A stretch of DNA of 64,000 bases from positions 368,513-432,512 of the forward strand of contig JAHDIQ010000001.1 in NCBI GenBank assembly GCA_020630715.1. Direction: 5' to 3'. Position 1 is the first letter of the stretch; every line of letters begins with the position of its first letter. The notes beneath the pieces are model-generated. The model saw only the letters and a program-made list of their open reading frames with translations. It had not been told where the DNA came from and made no database searches. Both the position numbers and the translations under genes were made by a program. Positions 24,845-35,012 of the stretch are shown piece by piece. Origin of the DNA: Nonlabens sp. Lineage in GTDB: Bacteria > Bacteroidota > Bacteroidia > Flavobacteriales > Flavobacteriaceae.

Positions 24845-25609
24845 TTAATAACCAGAAACCAGCAATTTACTTGCTGTTTTTAAACTACATTTTTGATATT
24901 TTGAATAGGCAATTGCTGCTTGATTAGCAACAGATTCATCTGTTCCATTGTTAATCCAGTCATCTAACGCATATTTTAAAACATAGGCTTCTGGAGCCAT
25001 CAAATGAGTAGACCAGACCAACGGATTTGCACCCGTTTTTCTTAAGTAATCTTTAAAATAAGATTTACTGTAACAAGCAAGAATGATAGCATCCTTAGTA
25101 TTATTATCAATACTATCAAAAGCACCATTCACATTAAATTCCATTAAACCATCGTGACCTATATAAGCAACAAGATTTGCATCACCACCAAAACACAAAT
25201 GCAGATCATCCTCATTAATCTCAAATCCATTTCTTCCTGCACTTGCCTCTAAAAAATCTACAGTAGTTTGCTTGATAAGCTTACCGTCATAAGCTTCAGC
25301 TAATAAATAGGTGTTTGAAAACTGATGTTTAAATAAAAGTTGTTCCAAAACTAAAGTGTCTGTCGTGGTATTTTTCTTAATTAATTTCCAGTCCTTACTG
25401 TTTTTTAAATAAGTTTTCACACCATACATTGCGCCCCAATATAGATTAGAATTTGGGTCTTGACCATTGCCTAATTGTTCTGAAACAGGAACTATTCCTT
25501 GGTGAACGTTATCGCATAAAGCAACGTAAACATGAACCGTCTTGGTTTTCTGTGCTGTGAGTACTGCAATGTTACAAGAAACAATTACAAGCCATAAAAT
25601 AATCTTCAT
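24845..25609 (-). CDS. secreted protein with caspase-like H/C pair, otherwise unknown
   Basis: The 254-residue protein has a signal peptide ('MKIILWLVIVSCNIAVLTAQ'). No family is recognised with confidence. Two segments look like the clan CD (caspase/gingipain) core: a hydrophobic strand ending in His, 'LVAYIGHDGL' (H152, G154), and a second strand ending in Ala-Cys, 'DAIILACYSKS' (C179). The distance of 27 residues between H and C is on the short side but possible. If real, it would be an exported cysteine peptidase of unknown specificity; no activity is shown. It is convergent with the BNR gene, 17 bases apart. Confidence 0.7.
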   Translation of the reverse strand: MKIILWLVIVSCNIAVLTAQKTKTVHVYVALCDNVHQGIVPVSEQLGNGQDPNSNLYWGAMYGVKTYLKNSKDWKLIKKNTTTDTLVLEQLLFKHQFSNTYLLAEAYDGKLIKQTTVDFLEASAGRNGFEINEDDLHLCFGGDANLVAYIGHDGLMEFNVNGAFDSIDNNTKDAIILACYSKSYFKDYLRKTGANPLVWSTHLMAPEAYVLKYALDDWINNGTDESVANQAAIAYSKYQKCSLKTASKLLVSGY

Positions 25610-25843
25610 GTTATTGTAACGATAATGATTTACAAATCTTGTGTTTATTACAATCTCGGATTTATACTTTGAAATTGCTTAATAGAAACTGCTCAATAAC
25701 CACTAACAAAATACTCACACAACCTTAACACGCATCACGTAAGGAAAATGCTCATCTCTCAACTAATCGTAGGCAAAAAGCAAGGCTAATTATTAAGACT
25801 GAATCAAAATAAGAGCTTCATCATCGTGAAATAACGATAACGA

Positions 25844-25874
25844 TTGAAATTCAAACCTCTGAAAGTTATCTTTG
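25844..25874 (+). promoter_or_regulatory. sdhCAB promoter
   Basis: TTG (25844-25846), a 20-base spacer and TATCTTTG (25867-25874) match the Bacteroidota sigma-A promoter TTG-N19/20-TAnnTTTG exactly. The element lies 21 bases before the sdhC ATG. Confidence 0.8.
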
Positions 25875-25895
25875 CAGGAATCTAAAAAATTATAC

Positions 25896-26564
25896 ATGAG
25901 CGCATTAGTAAAATCATCACTTGCCAGAAAATGGGTGATGGCATTATCAGGGCTTTTCCTAGTCATTTTCTTGACACAGCACTTTGTAATTAACATTACG
26001 TCTGTTATTTCACCAGATACCTTTAATGAATGGTCTCATTTTATGGGATACAATCCACTGGTGCAATTTGTGGCACAACCTATATTAATTGCAGGTTTAA
26101 TTGTACACTTTGCAATGGGAATTATTCTAGACTTTCAAAATCGTAAAGCACGCCCCATAAAGTATGCTAACTATGCTGGTGGAACAAATGCTTCATGGGT
26201 TTCTCGTAACATGATCATCACTGGATTAGTGGTTCTTGCCTTTTTAGGTTTGCACATGTACGATTTTTGGGTTCATGAAATGACTGTAAAGTATATAGAT
26301 GTGCAACCGGAAGATCCTACTCGATATTTTCATGAGTTACAAGCAAAATTTGTAAGTCCTATACGTGTAGGTATCTATGTAGTATCATTCATTCTACTAG
26401 CAATGCACTTATGGCATGGGTTTAACAGCTCATTCCAGTCTATGGGTGCAAAAGCTATTAATAAAGGTGATGGCTTGAGAAAGTTCACCTATGCTTGGGC
26501 AGTATTGATCCCAGCAGGTTTCATATTCATCGCATTGTTTCACCACTTTACTCATACACACTAA
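25896..26564 (+). CDS. sdhC: succinate dehydrogenase cytochrome b subunit
   Basis: The 222-residue membrane anchor has five hydrophobic segments (about 12-32, 60-80, 107-127, 153-175 and 193-213). It contains His residues for haem b in the membrane ('[10 protein letters not shown]', 'GLIVHFAMG', 'GLHMYDFW', '[11 protein letters not shown]'). It belongs to the single-polypeptide b-type SdhC of Bacteroidota and Bacillus, not the SdhC/SdhD pair. It couples succinate oxidation to menaquinone. With the ATG at 25896 the N-terminus is the usual '[19 protein letters not shown]'. The next gene, sdhA, starts 2 bases after its stop. Confidence 0.93.
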   Translation: MSALVKSSLARKWVMALSGLFLVIFLTQHFVINITSVISPDTFNEWSHFMGYNPLVQFVAQPILIAGLIVHFAMGIILDFQNRKARPIKYANYAGGTNASWVSRNMIITGLVVLAFLGLHMYDFWVHEMTVKYIDVQPEDPTRYFHELQAKFVSPIRVGIYVVSFILLAMHLWHGFNSSFQSMGAKAINKGDGLRKFTYAWAVLIPAGFIFIALFHHFTHTH

Positions 26565-26566
26565 TT

Positions 26567-28570
26567 ATGGCTGTATTAGAATCTAAAGTACCTAAAGGAC
26601 CACTGGCAGATAAGTGGACCACGCATAAAAACACGATTAACCTAGTTAATCCTGCAAATAAACGTAACATAGATGTTATCGTTGTTGGGACAGGACTAGC
26701 TGGTGGTAGTGCAGCTGCAACACTTGCAGAATTAGGTTACAACGTAAAAACATTTTGTTACAATGACTCACCGCGTCGTGCGCACAGTATTGCTGCACAA
26801 GGTGGGATCAATGCTGCAAAAAACTATCAAGGTGATGGAGACTCGAACTTCCGTTTGTTTTATGACACGATTAAAGGTGGAGATTATAGATCACGTGAAG
26901 CAAACGTGCACCGTCTTGCAGAGGTTTCTTCAAACATTATCGACCAGTGTGTGGCGCAAGGAGTTCCTTTTGCACGTGAATATGGTGGATTACTAGATAA
27001 TCGCTCTTTTGGTGGTGTACTCGTTTCTAGAACCTTTTATGCGGCAGGACAGACAGGACAGCAATTATTGTTAGGAGCATATTCTGCCTTAAATAGACAG
27101 ATTAACCGCGGTAAAGTGCAACCGTTTAACCGTCATGAGATGTTAGATCTTGTGGTAGTAAATGGAAAGGCTCGTGGTATTATAGCTCGTAACCTTGTTA
27201 CTGGTGAGATAGAACGACATGGAGCACATGCCGTAGTAATTGCTTCTGGTGGTTATGGAAATGTATTCTTTCTTTCTACAAATGCAATGGGAAGTAACGT
27301 AATGGCTGCGTGGAGAACGCACCGTCGTGGAGCATATTTTGCAAATCCATGTTACACACAAATTCATCCTACTTGTATTCCAGTAAGTGGTGAGCACCAG
27401 TCTAAACTAACCTTAATGTCAGAATCATTACGTAATGATGGGCGTATATGGGTTCCTAAGGATTTAGAAGATGCAAAAGCAATACGTGAAGGCCGCCTTA
27501 AAGGTGTAGATCTTCCAGAAGATAAAAGAGATTATTATCTAGAACGCAGATATCCTGCCTTTGGTAACCTAGTACCTCGTGATGTAGCCTCTCGTGCTGC
27601 AAAAGAACGTTGTGATGCTGGTTATGGAGTAAATAAAACCGGAAATGCGGTATACTTAGACTTTGCAGCGTCTTTCTTAAGATATGGTAAGATAGAAGCC
27701 TTAACTAGTGGGAAAAAAGATGCTACCGAAGCAGAAATGATTGCGCTAGGTAAAAAAGTAATCGAGAAAAAGTACGGTAACTTATTTGACATGTATTATA
27801 ACATTACAGATGAGAATCCATATGAAATGCCTATGAAAATTTTCCCTGCAGTACACTACACGATGGGTGGATTATGGGTAGATTATAATTTACAAACTAC
27901 CGTTCCAGGATGTTTTGCCGCTGGAGAAGCTAACTTCTCTGATCACGGTGCAAACCGTCTAGGAGCTAGTGCTTTAATGCAAGGTCTTGCAGATGGATAT
28001 TTTGTATTGCCATACACTATAGGTGATTATCTAGCAGATGAGATTAGAACTGGTCCTATTGCAACTGATACACCTGAATTTGATCAAGCAGAAAAAGATA
28101 CTCGTGCTCGCATTGAAAAATTAATGAACGGCGCGGGAACACACTCTGTAGACTACTACCACAAGAAGTTAGGACTAATCATGTGGAACAAATGTGGTAT
28201 GTCTCGTAACGAGAAAGAACTTAAAGAAGCGATGGATGAAATCGCTGCGTTAAGAGCAGACTTCTGGGAAAACGTACGTGTTCCAGGTAGCGCAGATACT
28301 AAGAATCAGGAGTTAGAAAAAGCAGGTCGCGTAGCAGATTTCCTAGAATTAGGAGAATTGTTTGCAAAAGATGCTTTAACTAGAAATGAAAGTTGTGGTG
28401 GTCACTTCCGTGAGGAATACCAGACAGAAGAAGGCGAGGCACTGCGTGATGATAAAAACTTTGCTTTTGTGAGCGCATGGGAATACAATGAGAACCCGCG
28501 AGATGCAAAATTACACAAGGAGGAACTAGTGTTTGAGAATGTAGAATTAAAGACTCGTTCGTATAAATAA
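26567..28570 (+). CDS. sdhA: succinate dehydrogenase/fumarate reductase flavoprotein subunit
   Basis: The 667-residue flavoprotein has the FAD-binding dinucleotide fold '[21 protein letters not shown]' (shortened: [12 protein letters not shown], about residues 38-50), the His for covalent FAD in '[14 protein letters not shown]' (about 74), and the active-site segments '[15 protein letters not shown]', 'PRDVASRA' and '[10 protein letters not shown]'. It converts succinate to fumarate in the TCA cycle and respiratory complex II. The ATG at 26567 is chosen because longer frames overlap sdhC. 55 bases separate it from sdhB, and a palindrome lies in that gap. Confidence 0.97.
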   Translation: MAVLESKVPKGPLADKWTTHKNTINLVNPANKRNIDVIVVGTGLAGGSAAATLAELGYNVKTFCYNDSPRRAHSIAAQGGINAAKNYQGDGDSNFRLFYDTIKGGDYRSREANVHRLAEVSSNIIDQCVAQGVPFAREYGGLLDNRSFGGVLVSRTFYAAGQTGQQLLLGAYSALNRQINRGKVQPFNRHEMLDLVVVNGKARGIIARNLVTGEIERHGAHAVVIASGGYGNVFFLSTNAMGSNVMAAWRTHRRGAYFANPCYTQIHPTCIPVSGEHQSKLTLMSESLRNDGRIWVPKDLEDAKAIREGRLKGVDLPEDKRDYYLERRYPAFGNLVPRDVASRAAKERCDAGYGVNKTGNAVYLDFAASFLRYGKIEALTSGKKDATEAEMIALGKKVIEKKYGNLFDMYYNITDENPYEMPMKIFPAVHYTMGGLWVDYNLQTTVPGCFAAGEANFSDHGANRLGASALMQGLADGYFVLPYTIGDYLADEIRTGPIATDTPEFDQAEKDTRARIEKLMNGAGTHSVDYYHKKLGLIMWNKCGMSRNEKELKEAMDEIAALRADFWENVRVPGSADTKNQELEKAGRVADFLELGELFAKDALTRNESCGGHFREEYQTEEGEALRDDKNFAFVSAWEYNENPRDAKLHKEELVFENVELKTRSYK

Positions 28571-28588
28571 TTGAATTTTAAATGTTCC

Positions 28589-28602
28589 GCTTTCGCGAAA
28601 GC
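28589..28602. repeat. GCTTTCGCGAAAGC palindrome, copy 6 (sdhA-sdhB gap)
   Basis: Exact copy between sdhA and sdhB, 19 bases past the sdhA stop and 24 bases before the sdhB ATG. Confidence 0.95.
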
Positions 28603-28625
28603 GTGACAACCAAAATATAAGTAGT

Positions 28626-29372
28626 ATGAAACTTACACTTAAAATATGGCGACAAGCTAACGCAAACGCCAAAGGAAAAATGGTCACTTATCCACTAGAT
28701 GGAATTGATGGTGATATGTCTTTCCTTGAAATGATGGATATTCTTAATGAAGAACTAATTACAAAAGGTGAAGAGCCTGTGGAATTTGACCATGACTGCC
28801 GTGAAGGAATCTGTGGATCATGTAATATGATGATTAATGGTAAACCTCATGGACCTCAAAAATTGACCACTACCTGTCAATTACACATGAGAAAATTCAA
28901 CGATGGTGATACGATAACTATTGAGCCATGGAGAGCTGCTGCGTTCCCTGTAATTAAAGATTTAATTGTAGATCGTACCGCTTTTGATAGGATCCAGCAG
29001 GCTGGTGGATATGTATCTGTAAACACCTCTGGTAATACTCAAGATGCTAATTCTATTCCTATTGAAAAAGCAAAAGCTGATGAGGCTTTCCACAGCGCAA
29101 CCTGTATAGGTTGTGGTGCTTGCGTTGCAGCATGTAAGAATGCTAGTGCGATGCTATTTACTAGTGCAAAGGTTTCACAATATTCATTACTACCACAAGG
29201 TGAAGTAGAAGCTACTACTCGTGTTCAAAATATGGTACGCCAAATGGATTTAGAAGGGTTCGGTAACTGTACAAATACAGGTGCTTGTATGATTGAATGC
29301 CCTAAAGGAATCAAATTAGAGAATATTACACGTATGAATCGTGAGTATTTAAAGGCAGAGACCATAGGGTAA
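28626..29372 (+). CDS. sdhB: succinate dehydrogenase iron-sulfur subunit
   Basis: The 248-residue subunit carries the [2Fe-2S] ligands in 'CREGICGSC' (about residues 58-66, with a further Cys in 'TTTCQLH' at about 79), then two ferredoxin-like sites '[11 protein letters not shown]' (about 161-171) and '[14 protein letters not shown]' (about 217-229). It passes electrons from FAD to menaquinone through SdhC. The layout sdhC-sdhA-sdhB, with a terminator directly after, shows a complete operon. Confidence 0.96.
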   Translation: MKLTLKIWRQANANAKGKMVTYPLDGIDGDMSFLEMMDILNEELITKGEEPVEFDHDCREGICGSCNMMINGKPHGPQKLTTTCQLHMRKFNDGDTITIEPWRAAAFPVIKDLIVDRTAFDRIQQAGGYVSVNTSGNTQDANSIPIEKAKADEAFHSATCIGCGACVAACKNASAMLFTSAKVSQYSLLPQGEVEATTRVQNMVRQMDLEGFGNCTNTGACMIECPKGIKLENITRMNREYLKAETIG

Positions 29373-29393
29373 CACTTAATTTTGATCAAAACG

Positions 29394-29427
29394 AAACCCC
29401 AATTAATGTTATTAATTGGGGTTTTTA
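29394..29427 (+). terminator. terminator of sdhCAB
   Basis: The hairpin AAACCCCAATTAAT / ATTAATTGGGGTTT (13-14 bp stem, 3-base loop) is followed by T-rich DNA. Confidence 0.93.
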
Positions 29428-29444
29428 CTTTTATTATAGGATCG

Positions 29445-30290
29445 TTAATCTAAATACTTCTGGATATCTTGAACCTTATACTTGTGACTACGCTTCATAA
29501 AATCATGGAAAAAAGCGACATGACTTGCTCCATAAAGCACTAGAACTCTATGATCTGCCGATAATTGTTGCCTATTAAAGTTTGCAAAAATTCTTAGGTT
29601 TCTTTTGTAATAGTCTGAGGCCACATCTGCACCTTCAAATTTATCTTTAGTATTAACATAAGTCATCAAGTCTGCATTTATGTTAAATAGAAAGTCTAAG
29701 TATTGAGGTGTATTTGTAAAACGATATAACTGCTTTGTTGTAGCCTGACTTTCTAGAGATTGCACCTGTTGCATAAATGGGCCTACCTGCTGTAAATAAC
29801 CGTAATAACTCATGTTTTGAGTTTCTTGAGCCAGCATAGCAATACTATTATAGTCGTATCCTAATTTATGGTCTGTTGCTACTAACTCTGCTCCTGTTAA
29901 TCGTGCTATTTGAAAAGCAAGTAATCCTACTTCACCGTTATATTGACTCAGTGAGTCTGGATTATTAAGATATACTTTGTAAATCTCATCCATTTGTTTC
30001 TGATTTTCTGGAGTTATTTCTACAAAGATTTTAGTAGGCTTAAATTCTGATAATTGTTTTGCTAGTTCATTAATCTCTGCAATACGTTGTGGTTTACTAG
30101 CGTCGTAAGAAGATTTTTGAGCGTCGTTAGTTTCACCCATGTGCCATGTGCCTAATAATAAGGTAGGTGTACCATTAAATGTAAATACTTGTTCTAATTG
30201 TGAATTGATTTTTTGTTCATCTATTTGAGCGTTCGTGGCTACAGATAAGGAAATAATAATTACAAAGATTGAGTTTAGAATCGTTTTCAT
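29445..30290 (-). CDS. secreted DUF5694-like protein
   Basis: The 281-residue protein has a signal peptide ('MKTILNSIFVIIISLSVATNAQ') and a TraB/GumN-like core: 'LLLGTWHMGETNDAQ' (about 41-55) with the conserved 'GTxHxG' motif and 'IFVEITPENQ' (about 93-102), then a C-terminal 'VLVLYGASHVAFFHDF' (about 249-264). These match DUF5694, a family of unknown biochemical function with likely metal-dependent chemistry through the His residues. It stands alone between the sdh terminator and the kinase gene. Confidence 0.8.
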   Translation of the reverse strand: MKTILNSIFVIIISLSVATNAQIDEQKINSQLEQVFTFNGTPTLLLGTWHMGETNDAQKSSYDASKPQRIAEINELAKQLSEFKPTKIFVEITPENQKQMDEIYKVYLNNPDSLSQYNGEVGLLAFQIARLTGAELVATDHKLGYDYNSIAMLAQETQNMSYYGYLQQVGPFMQQVQSLESQATTKQLYRFTNTPQYLDFLFNINADLMTYVNTKDKFEGADVASDYYKRNLRIFANFNRQQLSADHRVLVLYGASHVAFFHDFMKRSHKYKVQDIQKYLD

Positions 30291-30477
30291 GATTGAGTTA
30301 TTTTAAATTGATGTTCAAATCTACCTTCATACTATAATTCTTAAAGAACCTACTCGATGCATACTAAGATTTAATCGACAATGCCAGTATCACATTATAT
30401 TACGATTTCATAGATAAAATCATCTATTTGATAGATTCAATTGTTGTTGTTGTACAATGAAAACCTATTTTTAAATC

Positions 30478-31506
30478 ATGAAATTACGCTTAGTAAAATT
30501 CCTCTTATCGTTTTATCTCTTCTTCTTTGTACTAGAAGTTCTAAGAGAAATCCTATTGTCAAAAGCAACATTAGATAAATTTCTTAATGATTTTACTAAT
30601 TCTTTAGCAGTAGCATTACTTTCTTCAATATTGTTTTTACTATACGCGCTATGTGCTTATTTCATACTGTTTAAATGTTATAAACGTTTTAATAAAGTAG
30701 TAAGCGCTTTGCTAATAATAATAGGTATGCTAGGCGTTATAGGAACCAGATATCTAATAGAAGAAGTAATTATAAAATCTATAACTGGTTACGGTAATTA
30801 CTTTGAAGGAACCACAGCGTTTTATTACATACTTGATAATTTGTATTATGCTATTCTTTATACGGCTTTTGGGGTATGTTGGTTCTTTATCTATTATTCT
30901 TCATTCAAAGAAAAGCAACAACAAGAACTGTTGTTAGTCAATAAAAAAGCAGAGGTTGCTTTATTAAAAGCACAACTCAATCCACATTTTTTATTCAATA
31001 TGCTCAATAATATTTACTCATTGGTAAATATGCAGTCTACAAAATCATTAGAAGCAATTGAACGGTTAAGTTCACTACTTAGGTATAGCTTATATGAAAG
31101 TGACCAAATGGTAAGCATATCTCAAGAATTTGAATCAGTCCAAAATTATATAGCGCTACAAAAATTAAGACATGCAGGAAATCTCCAGATTGATTTAAAA
31201 TATGATCCTGCCATTGGGAATAAGAAGGTCTTACCATTCTTATTATTACCGCTGGTGGAAAATTCATTTAAACATGGAATTATCGATGATCCATTAAATC
31301 CGATTCAAATATCTTTAAAAGCAATTGATGATGATTTAAACATTCGAGTTACTAATATGGTAGCAATAAAAGAAAAGGACGAGGTAGGAGGAATAGGAGT
31401 TGAAAATTTAAAAAAACGGTTGCAATTAACCTATCCAGAAGCACATAAATTTGAAATAAAAGAATATGACAACCTCTTTAATATTGAAATAACGTTGGCT
31501 CTATGA
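30478..31506 (+). CDS. LytS/YehU-type sensor histidine kinase
   Basis: The 342-residue kinase has four membrane segments (about 5-25, 44-66, 75-92 and 122-142) and a cytoplasmic His_kinase domain starting with 'LKAQLNPHFLFNMLNNIYSLV' (phosphoacceptor H170). It has no detectable extracellular sensor domain. The ATPase part ends with 'GIGVENLKKRLQLTYP'. It overlaps the response regulator gene by 4 bases, so the pair is transcribed and translated together. The stimulus is unknown; membrane state or a small molecule seems likely. Confidence 0.93.
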   Translation: MKLRLVKFLLSFYLFFFVLEVLREILLSKATLDKFLNDFTNSLAVALLSSILFLLYALCAYFILFKCYKRFNKVVSALLIIIGMLGVIGTRYLIEEVIIKSITGYGNYFEGTTAFYYILDNLYYAILYTAFGVCWFFIYYSSFKEKQQQELLLVNKKAEVALLKAQLNPHFLFNMLNNIYSLVNMQSTKSLEAIERLSSLLRYSLYESDQMVSISQEFESVQNYIALQKLRHAGNLQIDLKYDPAIGNKKVLPFLLLPLVENSFKHGIIDDPLNPIQISLKAIDDDLNIRVTNMVAIKEKDEVGGIGVENLKKRLQLTYPEAHKFEIKEYDNLFNIEITLAL

Positions 31507-32183
31507 TAAGATGTATACTAATAGATGATGAGCCTCTTGCGCTAGAATTGTTAAAATCACATGTTGAAAAAACTGAAGGTATCTGTGTTGTTGCTTCTTA
31601 TTCAGATCCTATAAAAGCATTACAAGAAGTTGATGTATTAAAACCAGATTTGATATTCTGTGATATTCAAATGCCAGAGCTAACTGGTATACAATTTTCA
31701 AAAATTATAGGTGATAAATTTCCGATAGTATTTACAACTGCTTATGATCAATATGCTATAGAAGGTTATGAGCTTAATGTAATAGATTACCTTTTAAAGC
31801 CTATTAGCCTAGAGCGATTTCAAAAAGCAGTTGACAAAACAGTCTTGAAAAACAACTCTATTGAAACTAATATTGATCAAGATTATATTTTTGTAAAAAG
31901 TGAATACAAAACCATAAAGGTGGACCTACAAGATATCCACTACATTAAAGGAATGGCAGATTATGTCACTCTGATTCTAAAGGATAAGAAAATTCACACC
32001 TTAGAGAATTTAAAACATTACGAAAAAACATTGCCTTCAAAACGCTTTATGAGGATACATAAAAGCTATATTATTTCAATAGATAAAATTGAATTCATTG
32101 AACGTGCTCGAGTTGTTTTATTAGGAGATTATATCCCAGTTAGTGACACTTACAAGAAAGCCTTTTTAAAAAGAATTGAATAG
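31503..32183 (+). CDS. LytTR family response regulator
   Basis: The 226-residue regulator has a receiver domain (about 1-120) with phosphoacceptor D54 in 'LIFCDIQMP', acidic D8-D9 and the Lys in 'LLKPI' (about 99). The C-terminal LytTR DNA-binding domain (about 130-226) shows 'FVKSEYKTIKVDLQDIHYIKG' and 'RIHKSYIISIDKIEFIE'. It should control genes downstream of the LytS kinase; no target sites are identified here. The gene is convergent with the antiporter gene, 6 bases apart. Confidence 0.94.
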   Translation: MIRCILIDDEPLALELLKSHVEKTEGICVVASYSDPIKALQEVDVLKPDLIFCDIQMPELTGIQFSKIIGDKFPIVFTTAYDQYAIEGYELNVIDYLLKPISLERFQKAVDKTVLKNNSIETNIDQDYIFVKSEYKTIKVDLQDIHYIKGMADYVTLILKDKKIHTLENLKHYEKTLPSKRFMRIHKSYIISIDKIEFIERARVVLLGDYIPVSDTYKKAFLKRIE

Positions 32184-32189
32184 TTAATA

Positions 32190-34049
32190 CTAGCTTACTG
32201 ACATTTCTATTTCACCAGCATCATTTTCTGTAATTTCTTTACCTAGGTAAACGAGCAAGCTCTTATCTGATACTTTAAGCTCTGTTGCTTTACTAGGAAT
32301 AATATCGATGCTCTCACCTTTTCTAATAAACAGCGGTATGATATTTTTATCTGTTTTAGTGATTTCAATAATTCCTTCATAATGCTCCTGAGAATCGATA
32401 GGAATCTCGTGAATCTCACCATAATTACGTGCTACTTCCATCATGCCCACATAATCATCTGTAGAACTAAACAATCCTTTTATCGGATTTTCACTTGGGT
32501 TATTCACTTCAGTAGAATGAACTAAACGATAAGCACCTTTTTCACCAAATCGTTCACCAAATCGTTCTAAAGCGTAATCATTAATCTGTGAGTTACCCGT
32601 TAAGGCAAGTAAAAACCCTATGTTACTAAACTCCACATCATCTGTAATGGCGTCTCCATAAATATCTGCAGCTACGGCTTCTAGTCCTTGATCTCTAGCA
32701 ATACGGATGTTGTTTTCATTAGTATCTACTAGAACCACACTGCGACCTTGCTCTTTCAAATACGATGCAATAAGTCTAGAGAATTTAGAAGCTCCTACAA
32801 TCATAATTCCTTCAGAGCTTTTAAGGAACACACCTACTACCTTAGCAAATAATCGTGCGGTAGTGGCATTAAATAGTACCGTTCCTAATACAATCATGAA
32901 TACCAGTGGTGTTATGTATTCTGCACCTTCTACTCCTTGTGAAACGAGTTTAGAACCAAATAATGAAGCAATACCAGCTGCTACAATACCTCGTGGTCCT
33001 ACCCATGAAATAAAGGCTTTTTCCTTGAGTTTTAAACCGCTATTAATAGAGCTTAAGAAAACGGCTAATGGTCTTATTAGGAAAACAACAATAGCAAAAA
33101 GAATGGCTGTTTCCCAATTGAGTAATAAGTACAAATCTTCTATATCAATATTAGCAGATAATAGGATGAAGAGAATAGATATTAAAAGAACACTTAGTGA
33201 TTCCTTAAAGTAAAGTAATTCCTGGATGTTGTCCAGCTTGCTATTTCCTATAACCATTCCCATCACTACTACTGCTAATAATCCAGATTCATGAGCAAAA
33301 ATCTCTGATTCTATAAATACGAGAAGGACAACAGATAATGAAACTACGTTTAATAAATAATGCGGTATAAACTTCTTATTAATAGCAAATACTAAAGCAT
33401 GCGCAAAAGTAAATCCAAAGGTCGTCCCGAATAACACGATTTTACCAAATTCAATTAAAGCAGTTTGTGTAAAACCGCCTTGTCCACCTACCGTAATAAA
33501 CTCAAAAACTAATACGGCAACTAACGCTCCTATGGGATCAATTAATATTCCTTCCCATTTCAACACTGTAGAAATATCGCGTTTTAATGGAATGTTTCTT
33601 AAAATAGGCGTGATTACCGTAGGTCCTGTTACTATAATTAATCCTGAAAATAGGAAGCTCAAATCCCATGCTAAATTGAATAAATAATGCGCTGCAACCG
33701 CTGCGCCAAAAAACGTCACCGCAGATCCTACGGTAATCAGCTTTGTTATTACTGGTCCTACCGTTGTGATCTCACTACGTTTTAAAGTTAGTCCACCTTC
33801 AAATAAAATAATGCTAATCGCTAGTGAAACAAAGTAGTACAAACTATCACCAGGAAATAATCCTTTTTGAGTACTTTCATTCCAGATAGGTTCTATCCAT
33901 TTTAAACCATCTTCCGTAAAAAACTCGGCAGCGATAGGACCTACTAAAAGCCCAATTAGAATTAAAGGTAGAATCGCAGGGATTTTAAATCGCCACGCTA
34001 CCCATTGAGCAAGTATTCCTAATATGATAATTCCAGCTAGTTCTAGCAT
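32190..34049 (-). CDS. cation:proton antiporter with TrkA-N domain
   Basis: The 619-residue protein has about 12-13 membrane segments (residues 1-400) of the Na+/H+ exchanger fold, 'AISIILFEGGLTL', 'SGLIIVTGPTVITPI' and 'LIDPIGALVAVLVFEF' (the TG-x-T and D-P-I residues that bind ions in CPA1/NhaP types). A cytoplasmic NAD-binding TrkA-N domain follows ('GIMIVGASKFSRLIASYL', about 411-530), then a C-terminal RCK-C-like part. It exports sodium or potassium in exchange for protons and is probably gated by NAD(H) or nucleotides. It is divergent from the universal stress gene. Confidence 0.93.
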   Translation of the reverse strand: MLELAGIIILGILAQWVAWRFKIPAILPLILIGLLVGPIAAEFFTEDGLKWIEPIWNESTQKGLFPGDSLYYFVSLAISIILFEGGLTLKRSEITTVGPVITKLITVGSAVTFFGAAVAAHYLFNLAWDLSFLFSGLIIVTGPTVITPILRNIPLKRDISTVLKWEGILIDPIGALVAVLVFEFITVGGQGGFTQTALIEFGKIVLFGTTFGFTFAHALVFAINKKFIPHYLLNVVSLSVVLLVFIESEIFAHESGLLAVVVMGMVIGNSKLDNIQELLYFKESLSVLLISILFILLSANIDIEDLYLLLNWETAILFAIVVFLIRPLAVFLSSINSGLKLKEKAFISWVGPRGIVAAGIASLFGSKLVSQGVEGAEYITPLVFMIVLGTVLFNATTARLFAKVVGVFLKSSEGIMIVGASKFSRLIASYLKEQGRSVVLVDTNENNIRIARDQGLEAVAADIYGDAITDDVEFSNIGFLLALTGNSQINDYALERFGERFGEKGAYRLVHSTEVNNPSENPIKGLFSSTDDYVGMMEVARNYGEIHEIPIDSQEHYEGIIEITKTDKNIIPLFIRKGESIDIIPSKATELKVSDKSLLVYLGKEITENDAGEIEMSVS

Positions 34050-34103
34050 TGAGTTGATTTTGGTTGAAAATTACGATATTTCCTTTAGGTTGTTGTAGTT
34101 TAC

Positions 34104-34117
34104 GCTTTCGCGAAAGC
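34104..34117. repeat. GCTTTCGCGAAAGC palindrome, copy 7 (antiporter-USP gap)
   Basis: The exact core lies within a 22-bp perfect palindrome (34100-34121) between the divergent antiporter and universal stress genes. It could influence either promoter. Confidence 0.95.
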
Positions 34118-34163
34118 GTAATTAAGCAAGAATTAACTAATTAAAGGATCCTTCCAGACCTAA

Positions 34164-35012
34164 TTGAACTCACAGCCATTTAAAAATATCGCCATAGGCG
34201 TTGCCTTTTCTCCTAATTTAAAAGCAAATTTATACGAAGCCGCTCGCTTATCATTGCTCTTAAAGGCAAAACTACATTTGATCCACATAGGTGATAAAAC
34301 GGTCGAAAAAGTAACCCAAGTAAATAATTGTTTAGCCTCTTTTGTAGAGCATCAATTAGAGTTTTCCTTAGATTTTCAGACGGGAAAGCCTGAAGAATCA
34401 ATCATCAAATATGTAGAAAATAAAAAAATTGAGCTCATCATACTAGGTGCTGTTCAAAAAGAAGATTTGCTCACTTATTATCTAGGAAGTATCGCTCGTA
34501 AAATCGCAAGAGCGGCTGCATGTTCTGTTTTATTACTTATAAAACCGTCTATTCATAGACGTGGTTGTGCGCATATCGTTGTAGATGGAATGGAGTCTAA
34601 TAACTGTAAACGATGCATCTACACAGCTTTTATTCTAGGGAACGTTTTAGACTCAGATCGCATTACTATTGTAGAGGAGATTAAGAAAAGTGAGCTTTCT
34701 ATTAAAGTGAAGGATGATAAAACCTTGCGTAAAGCTAATTTACAGCGTGAGAAATTAATGCGTAAAGAAAATGCTCGAGTAGATCGCATTCTAGAAAGTG
34801 TCGATACTGCTTTTACAGAAAACATTACCATTGAAAAACGCGCGATTTTTGGGAAACGTGGATACTCCATAGGTCATTTTGCGCAGATTTGTAGAGCAGA
34901 TTTATTAATCATTAATGCCCCTAAAAAATTGAGTCTTCTAGACCGCATTTTTACAAATGATATTGAGCATATTCTCACTGAGTTACCTACAGATGTATTG
35001 ATTTTAAAATGA
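34164..35012 (+). CDS. universal stress protein, double-domain
   Basis: The 282-residue protein has two Usp domains (about 5-135 and 150-282). ATP-binding residues are partly visible in 'VIILGAVQKEDLLTYYLGSIARKIARAAACSVLLL' (about 92-125, shortened G-x2-x-S motif). The start is a TTG at 34164; an in-frame TAA directly precedes it and no Met is found nearby, so no better start exists. It overlaps the SulP gene by 4 bases (ATGA), so both are co-translated. Stress proteins of this kind modulate partner proteins by ATP binding; here the partner is probably the transporter. Confidence 0.88.
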   Translation: MNSQPFKNIAIGVAFSPNLKANLYEAARLSLLLKAKLHLIHIGDKTVEKVTQVNNCLASFVEHQLEFSLDFQTGKPEESIIKYVENKKIELIILGAVQKEDLLTYYLGSIARKIARAAACSVLLLIKPSIHRRGCAHIVVDGMESNNCKRCIYTAFILGNVLDSDRITIVEEIKKSELSIKVKDDKTLRKANLQREKLMRKENARVDRILESVDTAFTENITIEKRAIFGKRGYSIGHFAQICRADLLIINAPKKLSLLDRIFTNDIEHILTELPTDVLILK

